Below are positions 63,444-64,000 of a stretch of 64,000 bases of DNA, piece after piece. Origin of the DNA: Ignavibacteriales bacterium (GTDB taxonomy: Bacteria; Bacteroidota; Ignavibacteria; Ignavibacteriales; Melioribacteraceae). Made by a program: the position numbers and the translations under genes. Each line of letters opens with the position of its first letter. Position 1 is the first letter of the stretch. The stretch lies in contig JACKAA010000006.1 in the NCBI GenBank assembly GCA_020635275.1, positions 62,001-126,000 on the forward strand, read 5' to 3'. The notes below the pieces were generated by a model that saw only the letters and a list, made by a program, of their open reading frames with translations, did no database searches and was not told the origin of the DNA.

Positions 63444-64000
63444 ATGAAAAAACTAATTATTATTCTAACAATCATATCTAATTCATTTCTATTGAGTCAA
63501 TCAGAACCTCCGGAAATGCCTGATGGATATTTCAGTAATTTCACATTAAAAGTAGCTTATTTTTTGGGTACTTTAGATTTAATTGAAAAAATGCCGCCTG
63601 TGCCAGAATCATTAGTTGAACAAAAAGATATTGTATATAAAGAAATTGATACAATTCAACTTAAGTTAGATATTTATCGAAAAAAGGAATTGACTCAAAA
63701 AAGACCATTAATAATTTTTATACACGGTGGAGCTTGGAAAGGCGGTGATAAAAAAGATTATAGAAGATATTTAGTTGACTTTGCTGAAAAAGGTTATATA
63801 ACTGCAACAATACAATACAGACTTACAAAAGTTGCAAAGTTTCCGGCTGCAGTAAATGATGTTAAATGTGCTGTTAAATGGTTGAAGGCAAATGCGGATA
63901 ATTATTTAATTGACGTAAATAAAATTGCAATTGTAGGGGGATCAGCAGGTGGACATTTAGCAATGATGATTGGATACTCCTCCGATACAGAAAAATTTAA
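63444..64000 (+). CDS. Secreted alpha/beta-hydrolase esterase, 5' part (cut by window edge)
   Basis: The frame opens at ATG 63444 and has no stop before the window ends, giving 185 visible residues. A signal peptide (about 1-18, SNSFLLSQ) is followed by an alpha/beta-hydrolase core: IIFIHGGAWKGGDKKDY (oxyanion HGG), TIQYRLTKVAKFPAAVNDVKCAVKWL and IVGGSAGGH, whose Ser is the nucleophile in a G.S.G.G elbow. The pattern matches the hormone-sensitive lipase/feruloyl-esterase-like (BD-FAE) group that includes pectin and xylan acyl esterases. It is 14 bp after GDPD 3. Acid and His residues lie beyond the window. Confidence 0.88.
   Translation, partial: MKKLIIILTIISNSFLLSQSEPPEMPDGYFSNFTLKVAYFLGTLDLIEKMPPVPESLVEQKDIVYKEIDTIQLKLDIYRKKELTQKRPLIIFIHGGAWKGGDKKDYRRYLVDFAEKGYITATIQYRLTKVAKFPAAVNDVKCAVKWLKANADNYLIDVNKIAIVGGSAGGHLAMMIGYSSDTEKF

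Noticed and set aside
1..64000. CRISPR arrays, tRNA or rRNA genes, transposases, phage genes
   Set aside because: Looked for regular spacers, cloverleaf arms in gaps and recombinase motifs; none found. All gaps are shorter than 300 bases.

Overview
The window looks like a piece of chromosome from a low-GC, Gram-negative member of the Bacteroidota/Ignavibacteriota side of the tree, most likely an Ignavibacteria relative. The evidence is three proteins ending in the Ignavibacteria-style type IX secretion (T9SS) C-terminal sorting domain (QNYPNPFNPVTTIKYS... IYDILGRE...), many Bacteroidota-type secreted lipoproteins, AT-rich coding sequence, and short palindromic dispersed repeats. No rRNA, tRNA, CRISPR array, insertion sequence, phage gene, TonB receptor or SusD homologue is visible. 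This lineage assignment is an inference.

Layout. (1) 1-518: the 3' end of a PhoD-like phosphoesterase. (2) 533-7084, minus strand: a metallo-beta-lactamase-fold protein, a Reg_prop-type propeller protein and a CotH/lamin-tail protein, all three with T9SS sorting domains, preceded by a uroporphyrinogen-decarboxylase-family protein. (3) 7371-50054, plus strand: 25 consecutive genes, mostly 2-50 bp apart, forming a large glycan-degradation locus. It has three GH78-type rhamnosidases, a GH106 rhamnosidase, a GH2, a GH141-like beta-helix protein, a GH172/DUF2961 protein, a sialidase-fold protein, a five-bladed-propeller glycosidase-like protein, a CE15 esterase, a second esterase, a DUF1080 protein, two Gfo/Idh/MocA oxidoreductases, an FAD oxidoreductase, a sugar isomerase-like TIM barrel, a KDR-type aldolase, a GlpT-type MFS transporter and a GDPD. 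(4) 50228-54443, minus strand: ThuA, Gfo/Idh/MocA and HEAT-repeat genes. (5) 54619-64000, plus strand: GDPD, a propeller-toroid protein, a DUF3748 protein, NagA-like, NagB, GH28, GDPD, and the start of an alpha/beta-hydrolase esterase.

How it fits together. Four rhamnosidases, a 2-keto-3-deoxy-rhamnonate-type aldolase, GH28, GH2, GH141-like and CE15 enzymes point to a rhamnose- and uronate-rich heteroglycan, such as a rhamnogalacturonan-like pectin or a microbial exopolysaccharide. No sulfatases are present, which argues against ulvan or fucoidan. Tat-exported Gfo/Idh/MocA enzymes, DUF1080, the exported isomerase-like protein and ThuA resemble the parts of an oxidative (3-keto-glycoside) route of glycan cleavage running beside classical hydrolases.

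The most promising undescribed element is a four-member paralogous family (9685-11886, 25770-27977, 36724-38721, 55521-57698). Each member joins an N-terminal Reg_prop-like beta-propeller to a C-terminal, probably all-alpha toroid with conserved SSDE..GH, DNDG..T, PLDLI.W..DN..R and YW.GRYH motifs. I cannot assign these to a named CAZy family; they may be a new class of secreted glycan-cleaving enzyme. A second unusual signal is in the three neighbouring T9SS genes: each carries a different short dispersed repeat inserted in frame at the same loop of an otherwise nearly identical sorting domain.
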